Source of the DNA: Piscinibacter sp. HJYY11
GTDB lineage: Bacteria; Pseudomonadota; Gammaproteobacteria; Burkholderiales; Burkholderiaceae_C
Direction of reading: 5' to 3'
DNA: 64,000 bases
Assembly (NCBI RefSeq): GCF_016735515.1
Contig: NZ_JAERQZ010000001.1
Span: forward strand, 3,336,746-3,400,745
Part shown: piece after piece, positions 1 to 11,873 of the stretch
Numbering within the stretch: the stretch's first letter is position 1
How the letters are laid out: each line of letters begins with the position of its first letter
Notes under the pieces: generated by a model
Databases searched by the model: none
What the model saw: only the letters and a program-made list of their open reading frames with translations
Told to the model about the DNA's origin: nothing
Made by a program: the position numbers and the translations under genes

Positions 1-854
1 ACCTGCAGTACCTGCGTGACCGGCTTGACGCGCCCATCGTCTACGACCGCTTCGACAACGGCTACCGCTTCGAGCAGGATGCGCGGCACGAGCTGCCCGG
101 CATGTGGTTCAACGAGAAGGAGATCACCGCGCTCTTGACCATGCACCAGTTGATGTCGGGGCTGGACGACGACGGCGTGCTCTCGCGCCACCTGCAGCCG
201 CTGATCGACAAGCTGCAGGGCATGCTCGGCGGCGACGAAGGCGAGTCGCGCGAGCTGATGCGGCGCGTGAAGCTCATCTCCACCGCCCGCCGTCGCGCGC
301 CGAGCCGCCACTTCGAGCTGCTGGGCGGTGCGCTGGTGCAGAAGAAGCGCGTGTGGATGCGCTACTTCAAGCGCAGCGACCGCAAGGAGAGCGAGCGCGA
401 GGTCTCGCCGCAGCGCCTGGTCAACTACCGCAACACCTGGTACCTCGATGCCTGGTGCCACGCGAGCGAGGGCCTGCGCCGTTTCGCGCTCGACGCCATC
501 CGCGAGGCGAAGGTTCAGGACACCAGGGCGCGCCAGGTGCCGCTGAAGGAGCTGGAAGCCGAGCTCGACGCCGGCTACGGCATCTACAGCGGCGCCGGCG
601 CCAAGGTGAAGTGGGCCACGCTGGTGTTCCATGCCGACGCGGCCCAGTGGGTCGCCGCCGAGGAGTGGCACCCCGGGCAGCAAGGCCGCTGGCTCGCCGA
701 CGGCCGCTACGAGCTGCGCGTGCCCTACAGCGACCCGACCGAGCTGGTGATGGACGTGCTGCGCCATGGCGACTCGGTCACCGTGACCGGCGACAAAGCC
801 CTTGCCACCCTCATCGCCCAGCGCTTGCGCAGTGCCGCCGCGCAGTACGCTTGA
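1..854 (+). CDS. WYL-domain transcriptional regulator, 5' end cut by the window
   Basis: The open frame runs from base 3 with no stop upstream, so the N-terminal helix-turn-helix of this regulator lies outside the window. The visible part begins with a short linker (LQYLRDRLDAP) and continues into a WYL-type ligand-sensing region; the WYL-like core is around 'RLVNYRNTWYLDAWCH' and the C-terminal WCX-like part ends at 'LRSAAAQYA'. Proteins of this family are DeoR-like DNA-binding regulators that respond to nucleotides or DNA damage in characterised cases. An internal ATG at 102 is not the start because strongly coding sequence continues upstream in the same frame. The DUF427 gene follows 23 bases later on the same strand. 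The regulated target cannot be told from the sequence. Confidence 0.8.
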   Translation, partial: LQYLRDRLDAPIVYDRFDNGYRFEQDARHELPGMWFNEKEITALLTMHQLMSGLDDDGVLSRHLQPLIDKLQGMLGGDEGESRELMRRVKLISTARRRAPSRHFELLGGALVQKKRVWMRYFKRSDRKESEREVSPQRLVNYRNTWYLDAWCHASEGLRRFALDAIREAKVQDTRARQVPLKELEAELDAGYGIYSGAGAKVKWATLVFHADAAQWVAAEEWHPGQQGRWLADGRYELRVPYSDPTELVMDVLRHGDSVTVTGDKALATLIAQRLRSAAAQYA

Positions 855-877
855 CGCCCCGACCCACAGGAGACCGC

Positions 878-1156
878 ATGAAAGCCACCTGGAACGGCGT
901 GACCCTCGCCGAGAGCGACGACACCGTGGTCGTCGAAGGCAACCACTACTTCCCCGAGAGCAGCCTGAAGCGCGAGTACGTGACGTTCAGCAACCACCGC
1001 ACGAGCTGCCCGTGGAAGGGGCAGGCGTACTACTACAGCCTGTTCGTCAACGGCGAGATGAACCCCGACGCAGTCTGGTACTACCCCGAGCCGAGCGAAG
1101 CCGCGTCGCAGATCAAGGGGCGGGTGGCGTTCTGGAAAGGTGTGAAGGTCGAGTGA
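878..1156 (+). CDS. DUF427 domain protein
   Basis: A 92-residue soluble protein whose whole length matches the small DUF427 family: an opening beta strand (KATWNGVTLAES), the 'GNHYFP' turn, 'CPWKGQAYYYSL' in the middle and 'WYYPEPSEAA' near the end. The family is widespread in bacteria and its biochemical function is not established. The start is the ATG at 878, preceded by ACAGGAGA, a good ribosome binding site. It follows the WYL regulator by 23 bases and could be cotranscribed with it. It ends three bases before the convergent flavoprotein gene, with no room for a separate terminator. Confidence 0.8.
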   Translation: MKATWNGVTLAESDDTVVVEGNHYFPESSLKREYVTFSNHRTSCPWKGQAYYYSLFVNGEMNPDAVWYYPEPSEAASQIKGRVAFWKGVKVE

Positions 1157-1159
1157 CCT

Positions 1160-2248
1160 TCACTTCGCCCGCGGGCGCTCGAGCTTCGGCGGCGTGAGCC
1201 GCCCGGCGCGCAGCTCGCCCACCGCATGCGCCACGGCGCGGGCGACGTTGCGCACCTCCTGCTCGAAGCCGTGCTCTCGGTCGAGCGCTTCGTGGCTGTT
1301 GAAGTAGGGCTCGTAGTAACCGACGTAGCGGTCGAGCCGCGCCAGCGCGCCGGCGTCGATGAAGCCCATCCAGTCGAGCCAGTCGCTCAGCGCGCGGCGG
1401 GTGCCTTCGATGCCGGCCACATCGCCGTGCACCACCAGACCGTAGGCGCGGCCCGCGAGGTGCTGCGGGTAGTGCCACCCCTTGGCCTCGATCTCTTTCG
1501 CGAGCGCCGCCTTCTTGCCCTGGGTGCTCGTCGGGTCGGGGTTGCCGCCGTCGGCGCACACCAGGCGGTCGATCATCAGCTTGAGCACACTCGGGCTCTG
1601 GTACCAGTGCACCGGCGCTGCGATGATCACCGCGTGCGCCGACACCCAGCGCTCGTAGATCTCGGCCATCCAGTCGTTGGTCTGGCCGGTGGCGTGGTTG
1701 GGGTAGCAGCTGCACGGCCAATGGCACAGCGGCATCGCGGTCGACACGCAGCCCTTGCAGGGGTGGATGTGGCGGTCGTAGTCGGAGGTGATGAGGCTCA
1801 GGTCGAGCAGGTCGACCGCGGTCTGCTGCGCGGTGAGCTCGTCGCGCAGCCACTTGGTGATGCGCCAGGTCTTCGACATCTCGCCGGGGCAGGTGCCATC
1901 GTTGCGCGGCGCGCCGCAGATGACGAGCACGCGTGAGGGCGTGGCCGGTTGCGCCCAACGCTGCTGCGCAGCCTCGAGCTGCTCCTTGGCGGCACGCCAG
2001 TCGTCGGAGAGGTCATAGTGCGGGTCCGCATAACCCGGCCCGGCCTTGTGCGTGTGCGGCGCCTTCCGGCCTTCCAGGTAGGCCTCCCATGCGATCTGCT
2101 CCAGGCGGGCCAGCGCTTCGTCTTCGCGGCGGTAGGCCGGGTCGACGAAGCGCGCGCGGAAGCGCTCTCCGAACGTGGCCCGGTCGAGCGGGGGCGGTGC
2201 CTGGCCGGTGCGGGGCTTCGGTAGCTCAGCGTGAGCGGAATCATCCAT
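1160..2248 (-). CDS. NAD(P)H-dependent flavodoxin-family oxidoreductase with a cysteine-rich insert
   Basis: The central part has the flavodoxin/NADPH-dependent FMN reductase fold: a phosphate-binding start (VLVICGAPRNDGTCPGEMSKT), 'DLLDLSL', and 'HAVIIAAPVHWYQSPSVLKLMIDRL', where the flavin isoalloxazine would bind. Unusually, five cysteines are packed between the second strand and the flavin site (pattern C-x2-C-x7-C-x3-C-x-C, 'HPCKGC...CHWPCSC'), which resembles iron-sulfur flavoproteins. The protein carries an N-terminal extension of about 100 residues of unclear function. The ATG at 2248 was chosen; a GTG at 2257 is equally in frame and neither has a clear Shine-Dalgarno sequence. It is transcribed alone, convergent with the DUF427 gene. 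Flavin binding is a confident family inference; Fe-S binding is a guess. Confidence 0.75.
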   Translation of the reverse strand: MDDSAHAELPKPRTGQAPPPLDRATFGERFRARFVDPAYRREDEALARLEQIAWEAYLEGRKAPHTHKAGPGYADPHYDLSDDWRAAKEQLEAAQQRWAQPATPSRVLVICGAPRNDGTCPGEMSKTWRITKWLRDELTAQQTAVDLLDLSLITSDYDRHIHPCKGCVSTAMPLCHWPCSCYPNHATGQTNDWMAEIYERWVSAHAVIIAAPVHWYQSPSVLKLMIDRLVCADGGNPDPTSTQGKKAALAKEIEAKGWHYPQHLAGRAYGLVVHGDVAGIEGTRRALSDWLDWMGFIDAGALARLDRYVGYYEPYFNSHEALDREHGFEQEVRNVARAVAHAVGELRAGRLTPPKLERPRAK

Positions 2249-2320
2249 GGCGGGCACTCTAGGAGGCCCCCGGCGTGCAGCCTGTCGGACGATGGCTTGT
2301 CGCCGTGTCGTCTGCCATCG

Positions 2321-3525
2321 TCACTCGTGCCGCAACGCGTCGATCGGGTCGAGCTGCGCCGCACGCCGTGCCGGCACGTAGCCGAACACCACGCCGATCG
2401 CCGCCGAGAACACGAAGGCGAGCAGGTTGATGCCCGGGTCGAAGACGTAAGGCACCTGCATCACCTGCGCGAGCACGGCCGAGGCCACGGTCGCGAGCGC
2501 GATGCCCACCAGGCCGCCGAGCGCGGCCAGCGCCACCGCTTCGATCAGGAACTGCAGCAGCACCTCGCGCTCCAGCGCGCCGATGGCCAGGCGCAGGCCG
2601 ATCTCGCGGGTGCGCTCGGTCACGCTGACGAGCATGATGTTCATGATGCCGATGCCGCCTACCAGCAGGCTGACCGCGGCCACCGCGCCGAGCAGCGTCG
2701 TCATCACCTGCGTGGTGCCGGAGAGCGTGTCGGCGAGCTGCTTGGTGTCGAGCACGTTGAAGTTGTCGTCTTCCGATGCATCGAGCTTGCGGCGCTCGCG
2801 CAGCAGGGTGTGGAGGCTGGCCTTCACGCTGTCGGCATCGGCGCCGTCCTGCATCGAGACCAGCAGGGTGTTGACGCGCTGGTTGCCCGTCACGCGGCGC
2901 TGCAGCGTGCGCAGGGGCACCACGACCACGTCGTCCTGGTCGTTGCCCATCGCGGCCTGGCCTTTGGACGCCAGCTCGCCGATCACGGTGCACGAGAACT
3001 GCTTGACCCGCACCATCTGGCCGATCGCCTCGCGCCCGCCGAAGAGCTCGCGCTTGACCGTCTGGCCGATGAGGCAGACGGCGGCGCCGGCCTGCAGCTC
3101 CTCGTCGGCGAAGCGGCGGCCGCCGGCGAGCGCCCAGTTGCCGACGTCGAACCAGTCGTTGGTGGTGCCGGTGATGCCGGTCGTCCAGTTGCGGCCGTTG
3201 GCGACCACCGTGGTGGTGGTGCGCGCCTCGGGCGCCACCGCACGGATGCCGCCGATCTGCGTGGCGACGATCTGCGCATCGGCTTCCTTGAACGACGGCG
3301 CCCCGCCGCCGCCGCCGGGGCCAAGGCGCTGGCCGGGTCGCACCATCAGGAGGTTGGTGCCCAGGCTCGAGATCTGGTTCTGCACCGCCAGCGTGGCGCC
3401 GTTGCCGAGCGTGACCATGGTGATGACGGCGCTCACGCCGATCACGATGCCGAGGATGGTGAGGAAGGAGCGCAGCAGGTTGCGCCGGATCGAGCGCAGC
3501 GCGAGCAGCAGGGAGCTGAGCAGCA

Positions 3526-3526
<1 letters not shown>
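2321..3526 (-). CDS. MacB/FtsX-type ABC transporter permease
   Basis: A 401-residue inner-membrane permease of the MacB family. It has one N-terminal membrane helix (SFLTILGIVIGVSAVITMV), a periplasmic MacB core domain of about 220 residues, and three C-terminal helices around 'AAVSLLVGGIGIMNIMLVSVTERTREIGLRLAIGA', the FtsX signature. The ATG at 3526 overlaps the ATPase stop as TGATG and is preceded by GAGGAGG at 3534-3540. In E. coli MacB the ATPase and permease are one chain; here they are separate, as in many LolCDE/YknZ-like systems. With the adaptor and outer membrane lipoprotein upstream, the predicted role is mechanotransmission in a tripartite export pump. The substrate is unknown; macrolides, peptides or siderophores are all exported by family members. 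Confidence 0.88.
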
Positions 3527-4256
<730 letters not shown>

Positions 4257-4260
<4 letters not shown>

Positions 4261-5579
4261 GTCGCGGCGGCCCGTTGTTCGGTGATGACCTGCAGGCCTT
4301 CGGTGAGGCCCTCGCCGCTCACCTCGGTCATGCGGCCATCGGTGATGCCGGTGGTCACGCGCAGCGGCGTGGGTTTGCCCTCCCGCAGCACCCAGACCTG
4401 CTTCTGTGCCCCGCCGGGGCCGGCGCCTTCGGTTGCGTTGCCGCCGCGCCGCTGGCCGGTGCCGCGCGGCATGCGCGGCATCAGGCTGCCGACAATGTTG
4501 GGCCCGCCACCGCCTTGCGCCTGCGGCTTCTGGCCGGGCTCGGCCGGCGTGAAGCGCAGCGCGGTGTTGGGCACCAGCAGCACGTTCTGCCGCTCGGTGG
4601 CGGTGATGGTGGCGGTGGCCGTCATGCCGGGGCGCAGCGTGAGGTCGGCGTTGTCGACATCCAGGTAGGTGACGTAGGTGACGACGTTTTCGGTGATGGT
4701 CGAGCCGTAGGCCACGCGGGTGATGGTCGCCGGGTAGCGGCGTCCGGGGTAGGCACTGACGCTGAAGCTGGCCTTCTGCCCCACCTGCACCGAGCCGACG
4801 TCGGCTTCGTCCACGTTAACCTGCAGTCGCAGCTTGGCCAGGTCTTCGGCGATGGTGAAGAGCGTGACGGCCTGGAGCGAGGCGGCCACCGCGTTGCCGG
4901 GGTCGACGTTGCGGGTGAGCACCACGCCATCGGTCGGGGCGCGGATCGAGGCCTTGCGCAGGTTGGTCTCGTCGGTGGAGAGCGCGGCCTGTGCATCGGC
5001 GACCGTGGCACGGGCGCTGGCCTCGTCGGCCTGGGCGCGCTCGACGGTGGCGCGGCCGGTGTCGAGCTCGGCCTTCGATGGCACCTTGCCGCCGGAGAGG
5101 CGGGCCACTTCTTCCAGGCGTGCGAGGTTGCCCTGCGCTTCCTTCAGCGTGGCGCCGGCCTGCGCGACCCGGGCGCGGGCCGAGGCCAGCGTGGCGCGCG
5201 AGCGCAGGATCTGGTCGGATAGCTTGGCGGTGTCGAGCTCGACCAGCACCTGGCCTTTCTTCACCCGGTCGTTCACGTCGACCAGCACCCGCGCCACGGT
5301 GCCCGAGAGTTCGCTGCCGATGTTGACCGAGCGCGTGGGCTGCAGCGTGCCGTTGGCGGTGACCTGCAGGCGCAGGTTGCCGCGCGTCACCGGCTGGGTG
5401 GCGTAGGTGGGGGTGGCGTTGGCCTCGCGGCTGGACTGCCACCACGCGAGGCCACCGGCCGCCAGCGCGAGCGCTGCGACGATGAGCCAGGTGCGTGGCT
5501 GGCCGTACCAGGGGCGCGGCGGGGGTTGGTCGAGCAAGGCCTGGAGTTCCTGCGGGTTGGCGTGTGGACTGCGACTCAT
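4257..5579 (-). CDS. MacA/HlyD-family periplasmic adaptor subunit
   Basis: A 440-residue membrane-fusion protein. A single N-terminal helix (LIVAALALAAGGLAWW) anchors it in the inner membrane. It is followed by a barrel-sandwich lipoyl half (NIGSELSGTVARVLVDVNDRVKKGQVL), an alpha-hairpin coiled coil rich in Ala/Arg/Glu between about residues 110 and 190, the second lipoyl half (SIRAPTDGVVLTRNVDPGNAV), and beta-barrel and membrane-proximal domains. A Gly/Arg/Pro-rich loop near residues 345-390 is an oddity of unknown role. It bridges the MacB-type transporter and the NodT-type outer membrane protein. Start and stop codons overlap both neighbours by four bases. Confidence 0.9.
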
Positions 5580-7042
5580 GGCGTGGTGCTTTCGTTCTGC
5601 GTGCGGCTGGTCTGCGTGCTGCTGTTCTGCGTGCTGTCGTTCGGGTTCCAGCCCCCGCCCAAGGCCTTGTAGAGGCGCACGTGGTCGGCGCTGAGTTCGG
5701 CGCGGGTGCTGGCCAGGCTGTCTTGCGTGCTGAGCAGCGAGCGCTGCGTCTCCAGCACGACCTGGAAGTCGACCAGGCCGCTGCTGTAGCGCTGGGTGGC
5801 CAGCAGCGCGGCCTGCTCGGCCGATTCGCTGGCGCTTTGCAGGCGCTGCAGGCGCTCGCGGTTGCCGCGCAGCGCGACGAGGCTGTCTTCCACTTCCTGC
5901 AGCGCGTTGAGCACCACGGCCTGGTAGTTCACGCGGGCGTTCTCGAGCGCCGCTTCCTGGGAGCGCACCTGCGCCTTGGCGGCGCCGCCGTCGAAGAGCG
6001 GCACCGACACACTGCCGAGCAGCGCGCTCACGACCGAGCCGCCGCCGGTGAGGCCGCTCAAGGCGAGCGCCGAGAGGCCCACCGAGCCGCTGAGGTTGAA
6101 GCTCGGGTAGCGTGCCGCATCGGCCTGCGACACACGCGCGAGGGCGGCGGAGATCTGCTGCTCGGCGATGCGGATGTCGGGCCGCTGGCGCAGCGTCTGC
6201 GCCGGGATGCTCACGGCGAGGTCGTCGGGCGGCGTGGGCACGGCCGCGGCGGTGACGAGCTGGTCGTGCAAGGCGGTGGGTGGCTGGCCGGTCAGCACGG
6301 CGAGCGCGTGCTCGGTCTGCGCGACGCTGGTTTCGAGCGACGGGATCTGCGCGCGGGTCTGCTCGGTGGCGGTGCGGGCCTGCGACAGGGCGAGCGAGGT
6401 GTCGAGCCCGGCCTGCACACGCCAGTCGGTGATCTGCAGGGTCTCCTGTTGGGTGGCAAGGTTGCGGCGGGCGATGTCGAGCCGCGTCTGCAGGCCACGC
6501 AGTTGCACATAGGTCACGGCCACTTCGGCCGCGACCGAGACCTGCGTGTCGGCCAGGCTCGCCTGGCTGGCCTGCGCCTCGGCCTCGGCGGCCGACACGC
6601 CGGCGCGTTTGCCGCCGAACACATCGGGCTCCCAGCTGGCATCGAAACCGGTCTGGTAGCGGTTGCCGGCGGGGGCGTCACCGGTCTTGCTGCGCTGAGC
6701 CGACGCGGAGGCGCCGATGTTCGGGCCGAGGTTGGCGTTTTGCACATCGCGCAAGGCGCGGGCCTGTGCCAGCGCCGCTTGCGCGCTGCGCACGCTGGTG
6801 TTGGCCTGCAGCGCTTGCGTGACGAGCGCCGTCAGCAGCGGGTCGTCATAGCGCTGCCACCAGTTGGCCAGGTTGGTGGGAAACGCGGTCGGCACGGCCG
6901 TGTTTGACCACTGCGATGGCGTGGCCACTTGCGGCAGCGGCTCGGATCTTGATGTGAGCGAAGCGCAACCCGACAAGGCCAGTGCGAGCGCCAGCGCGGT
7001 GAGCGTCAGGTGCCGGGACGGATTGAAGGAACCGTATTGCAT
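5576..7042 (-). CDS. NodT-family outer membrane efflux lipoprotein
   Basis: A 488-residue TolC-like channel. The N-terminus is a lipoprotein signal ending in the lipobox LSGC (cysteine near residue 26). Two repeated outer-membrane-efflux domains follow, each with the long Ala/Gln-rich helices of the TolC barrel (for example 'ALVTQALQANTSVRSAQAALAQARALRD'). 'PDIRIAEQQI' in the middle is typical of NodT/OprM proteins. It is the first gene of the four-gene efflux operon that runs to 2321, so its promoter should lie in the repeat-rich gap after 7042. The C-terminal tail is Asn/Ser/Thr-rich and low in complexity. Confidence 0.9.
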   Translation of the reverse strand: MQYGSFNPSRHLTLTALALALALSGCASLTSRSEPLPQVATPSQWSNTAVPTAFPTNLANWWQRYDDPLLTALVTQALQANTSVRSAQAALAQARALRDVQNANLGPNIGASASAQRSKTGDAPAGNRYQTGFDASWEPDVFGGKRAGVSAAEAEAQASQASLADTQVSVAAEVAVTYVQLRGLQTRLDIARRNLATQQETLQITDWRVQAGLDTSLALSQARTATEQTRAQIPSLETSVAQTEHALAVLTGQPPTALHDQLVTAAAVPTPPDDLAVSIPAQTLRQRPDIRIAEQQISAALARVSQADAARYPSFNLSGSVGLSALALSGLTGGGSVVSALLGSVSVPLFDGGAAKAQVRSQEAALENARVNYQAVVLNALQEVEDSLVALRGNRERLQRLQSASESAEQAALLATQRYSSGLVDFQVVLETQRSLLSTQDSLASTRAELSADHVRLYKALGGGWNPNDSTQNSSTQTSRTQNESTTP

Positions 7043-7123
7043 GACGCCAATGTCGCGCGGGCGTGTTTTGCGCGCGCTTCGCTTGCGTCAAGGCTTTGTA
7101 AAGCTGGGGTCTTGTTCTGAGCA

Positions 7124-7234
7124 GCGCGCGGGAGCGGGGTGTCGCATTCCGCTCATGTCCTCCGCAAAGGCTCGCTCCCGCGATCCTTTGCTCCCCCTTT
7201 ACTTCGCTCCATGCGACACCCCACTCCCGCGCGC
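7124..7234. repeat. Long inverted repeat with 23-base arms (outer pair 1)
   Basis: Bases 7124-7146 and 7212-7234 are reverse complements over 23 bases with a single mismatch (arm core GGAGCGGGGTGTCGCA). Inside the loop a second perfect pair, GCAAAGG at 7164-7170 and CCTTTGC at 7185-7191, gives a nested hairpin. The spacing and nesting look like a palindromic repetitive element or a non-autonomous mobile remnant. Confidence 0.75.
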
Positions 7235-7281
7235 GGCACCGCCCAGGCGTGCCCCGTCTTCTGAAGTGGCAGTGCGTCTCG

Positions 7282-7393
7282 CGTGTCCGAGGTGGGGTGA
7301 GGGGCGCAGTGAAGTAAAGGAAGGAATTCATGAACGCGGAAGCGTTCATGAAGGAGGGACATGAACGGAGCCCCTCACCCCACGTCGGACACG
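7282..7393. repeat. Long inverted repeat with 24-base arms (outer pair 2)
   Basis: Bases 7282-7305 and 7370-7393 are reverse complements over 24 bases with one mismatch (arm core GGTGGGGTGAGGGGC). The right arm ends ten bases from the stop codon of the FadH-like gene, so a transcript leaving that gene would fold into this structure. It may end or protect that mRNA, although no T-tract follows. Confidence 0.75.
7327..7352. repeat. Perfect 11-bp palindrome with GGAA loop
   Basis: TTCATGAACGC at 7327-7337 and GCGTTCATGAA at 7342-7352 are perfect reverse complements around GGAA. It sits in the loop of the 24-base inverted repeat. It could be a regulator binding site or simply the apical stem of the composite element. 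Confidence 0.7.
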
Positions 7394-7402
7394 TTGCCCA
7401 AT

Positions 7403-9487
<2,085 letters not shown>

Positions 9488-9493
9488 TCACCC

Positions 9494-10555
9494 TCAGGCG
9501 GCAGCGTCGAACTGGGCGAGGCGGCCGTTGGGCGACGGGCGGTGGTGCCAGCGGCGGGTGATGGTGTCGAGCCGGACCGCGTCGTCGTCGTGCCAGGCAC
9601 GCAGCAGCGCCATCGCGATGCCCCTCGACAGCGCTGCCCCCGGGCAGGCGTGGCCGCCCAGGCCCCAGGTGAAGCAGCGTGGGTGGGTGCGGTGCAGGTC
9701 GAAGCGCTCCGGCTCGGGGTTGGCGGCCGGGTCGCGGTTGGCGCTGGCGAGCAGCACGAGGATCGCGTCGCCGGCCTGCACGCGCCGGCCGTGCACTTCG
9801 CCGTCGTCGGCGGCGAAGCGGCGGGTGTTCTGCACCGGCGGGTCGTGGCGGGCCACTTCGAGGGCGAGCGCCTCGTCGAGTGCGGGGTCGGCGAGCCACC
9901 GCGCAAGCAGGCCCGGCTCGCGTTGCAGTGCGACCAGCACGGCGCCCATCAGGCCGGCGGTGGCTTCGCAGGTCTGGGTGAAGAGGCCCACGCGGTTGGC
10001 GTCGCCCTCGCAGCGGGCGAGCAGGCGTGTGGCGGCGTCGCTGCCGGCGCTGCGGGTGGCGGCGTCGGCCGTGGGCGACCAGCTGGCGATCACGGCACGT
10101 ACGTCGCCCGGCAGCTCGCCGGCCTCGCCGCCGTGCACCAGCGCCCACAGCACCCGCACCGGCGCCTCGAAGAGCAGCGCGTTGAGCGGGGCCACCGCGG
10201 GCCTCGCGCCTTCGCGCACCACGGTGCGCACCGCGTCGCCGATCGGCCAGTCGCGTTGCAGGAAGGCGGTCGCCCAGGCCTTGCCGCGCTGGTGCACCGG
10301 GCCGTCGTTCTGGCGCATCAATCCGCCGAACAAGGCGCCCGAGGGCGTGTCCGCCACCGACGCCGGCACCGGCTCGGCCGGTGGACGCACGCGCAGCGCG
10401 GGGTGTCGAAGCACGGCCTCGACGGCCGCGGCACTGCTGGCCACCCACAGCTTCAGCTCGGCATCGTGGTGCAGGCCGGTGGGGTGGGCGGCGCGCAGCT
10501 GCGCATAGAGCGCATACGGGTCGGGCTGGTGGGGGGCGGTGAGCAGCGGGTTCAT
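9494..10555 (-). CDS. Cytochrome P450 encoded beside bioF
   Basis: A short, soluble P450 of 353 residues. The heme-ligand loop is intact (FTWGLGGHACPG, with the axial cysteine at about residue 304), and the K-helix ExxR is visible as EVAR before 'NTRRFAADDGEVHGRRVQAGD'. The I-helix is less clear: the expected acidic-Thr pair is not obvious in 'CEATAGLMGAVLV', where Thr precedes Ala-Gly. It sits between bioF and a FadH-like gene on the same strand. By analogy with Bacillus BioI, which cleaves long acyl chains to pimeloyl groups, it may supply pimelate for biotin. That role is inferred from position only; many P450s have other substrates. Confidence 0.85.
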   Translation of the reverse strand: MNPLLTAPHQPDPYALYAQLRAAHPTGLHHDAELKLWVASSAAAVEAVLRHPALRVRPPAEPVPASVADTPSGALFGGLMRQNDGPVHQRGKAWATAFLQRDWPIGDAVRTVVREGARPAVAPLNALLFEAPVRVLWALVHGGEAGELPGDVRAVIASWSPTADAATRSAGSDAATRLLARCEGDANRVGLFTQTCEATAGLMGAVLVALQREPGLLARWLADPALDEALALEVARHDPPVQNTRRFAADDGEVHGRRVQAGDAILVLLASANRDPAANPEPERFDLHRTHPRCFTWGLGGHACPGAALSRGIAMALLRAWHDDDAVRLDTITRRWHHRPSPNGRLAQFDAAA

Positions 10556-10595
10556 GCCCGCAGTGTGGCGCGGGCGCCGCGGGGGATGCTTCGGG

Positions 10596-11750
10596 CTAGG
10601 TCGAAACGTCGGCCAGGGCCTGGAGCAGACGGTCGACGTCGGCGTGGCTGTGCGCCGCCGAGAGCGAGACGCGCAGCCGCGCCGTGCCTTCGGGCACCGT
10701 CGGCGGGCGGATGGCCGGCACCCACAGGCCCCGCTCGCGCAGGGCGGCCGCGAGCTCGAGCGTGGGCTGGTTCTCGCCGACGATGAGCGGCTGGATGCAG
10801 GTGTCGGATGGCAGCAGCCGCCAGGGCAGCCCGGCCATGCCGGTGTGCAGGCGCCTCGTGAGGGCCGCGACGTGGTCTCGGCGCCCCTCGTCGTGCGCGA
10901 TCACCTTCAGGCTGGCACGCACCGCCGCGGCCACCATCGCCGGCGTGGCGGTGGCGAAGATGTAGGTGCGGGCGCGCTGCATCACCCACTCGACGGTGTC
11001 GGCCTCACCGGCCACGAAGGCCCCCGCGCAGCCCGCGGCCTTGCCGAGCGTGGCCATGTAGACGAGGCGCGGCGCGTCGGCCACGCCCAGGTGGGCGGCC
11101 GTGCCGCGGCCCTGCGGCCCAAGCACGCCGAAGCCGTGCGCGTCGTCGACCATCAGCAGCGCGTCGTGCTGTTCGCACAGTGACAGCAGCTCGCGCAGCG
11201 GGGCGATGTTGCCGTCCATGCTGAACACCGCATCGGTGACCACCAGCTTGCGCTGCGCGGTCGACGCGGCGAGCCGCTCGCCCAGCGCGGCCAGGTCCAC
11301 GTGAGGATAGACGTGCGCTTCGGCTCGGGAGAGCCGCACACCGTCGATCAGGCAGGCGTGATTGAGCGCATCGCTGAACACCGCATCGCCCCGGCCCACG
11401 AGCGCCGGCACCAGGCCGACGTTGGCGAGGTACCCCGAGCCGAAATAGAGCGCACGAGGGCGGCCGACGAAAGCGGCGAGCTCGGCCTCCAGCGCGTCGT
11501 GCGGCGCTTCATGGCCGCACACCAGCGGCGACGAGGTCGCACCCACGCCGTAGCGCCCGGCCGCCTCCTGTGCCGCGGCGATCAGCGCCGGGTGTTGCGA
11601 GAGGCCGAGGTAGTCGTTGCTGGCGAAGGACAGCAGCGCGCGGCCGTCGACCTGCAGGTGCGGGCCGTCCTTGGCATCGACGACGCGGCGGGTGCGGCGC
11701 AGGCTGGCGGCGTCGAGGGCCGCCAGCCGTGCCGTGTGATCGTGGCTCAC
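10596..11750 (-). CDS. bioF: 8-amino-7-oxononanoate synthase
   Basis: A PLP-dependent alpha-oxoamine synthase of 384 residues. It condenses pimeloyl-thioester with L-alanine to 8-amino-7-oxononanoate, the first committed step of the biotin ring pathway. Family landmarks are '[13 protein letters not shown]', 'GSGYLANVG', '[11 protein letters not shown]', 'SMDGNIAPL', '[11 protein letters not shown]' and the PLP lysine in TLGKAAG (about residue 237). The start chosen is the GTG at 11750 because GGAGG lies eight bases upstream; a longer frame exists but has no such site. The other biotin genes (bioA, bioD) lie 1.2 kb away on the same strand beyond a plus-strand lipoprotein gene. Confidence 0.95.
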   Translation of the reverse strand: MSHDHTARLAALDAASLRRTRRVVDAKDGPHLQVDGRALLSFASNDYLGLSQHPALIAAAQEAAGRYGVGATSSPLVCGHEAPHDALEAELAAFVGRPRALYFGSGYLANVGLVPALVGRGDAVFSDALNHACLIDGVRLSRAEAHVYPHVDLAALGERLAASTAQRKLVVTDAVFSMDGNIAPLRELLSLCEQHDALLMVDDAHGFGVLGPQGRGTAAHLGVADAPRLVYMATLGKAAGCAGAFVAGEADTVEWVMQRARTYIFATATPAMVAAAVRASLKVIAHDEGRRDHVAALTRRLHTGMAGLPWRLLPSDTCIQPLIVGENQPTLELAAALRERGLWVPAIRPPTVPEGTARLRVSLSAAHSHADVDRLLQALADVST

Positions 11751-11873
11751 GGGCACCACCTCCAAATGGGGGAGAACGGGTAAATGCGGCTGCACGCCCG
11801 TGCACTTTCATTGCTAGAGTTTTGTACCGGCTTGCGCCGGGAATCCAAACCAACAGTTGAAAAGGGAGGGTGC

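Larger units (their letters stand above)
7043..7402. other. 360-base gene-free region packed with inverted repeats
   Basis: This gap separates the start of the efflux operon (7042, leftward) from the stop of the FadH-like gene (7403, leftward). It has no credible gene. It must contain the efflux promoter, but I cannot place one securely. Most of it is occupied by three pairs of complementary arms, listed separately, plus a long-range pair: 7196-7208 is complementary to 7308-7320 with one mismatch. The long-range pair links the two outer hairpins into one composite structure. The two long pairs each carry one mismatch, which suggests relics of a repeat element rather than a single-protein operator. 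Confidence 0.6.

Noticed and set aside
2218-2245. A stretch resembling a tRNA D-arm (GTAGCTCAGCGTGAGC)
   Set aside because: No anticodon stem or T-arm (GGTTCGAATC type) follows at the right distance, and the bases encode the N-terminus of the flavoprotein on the minus strand.
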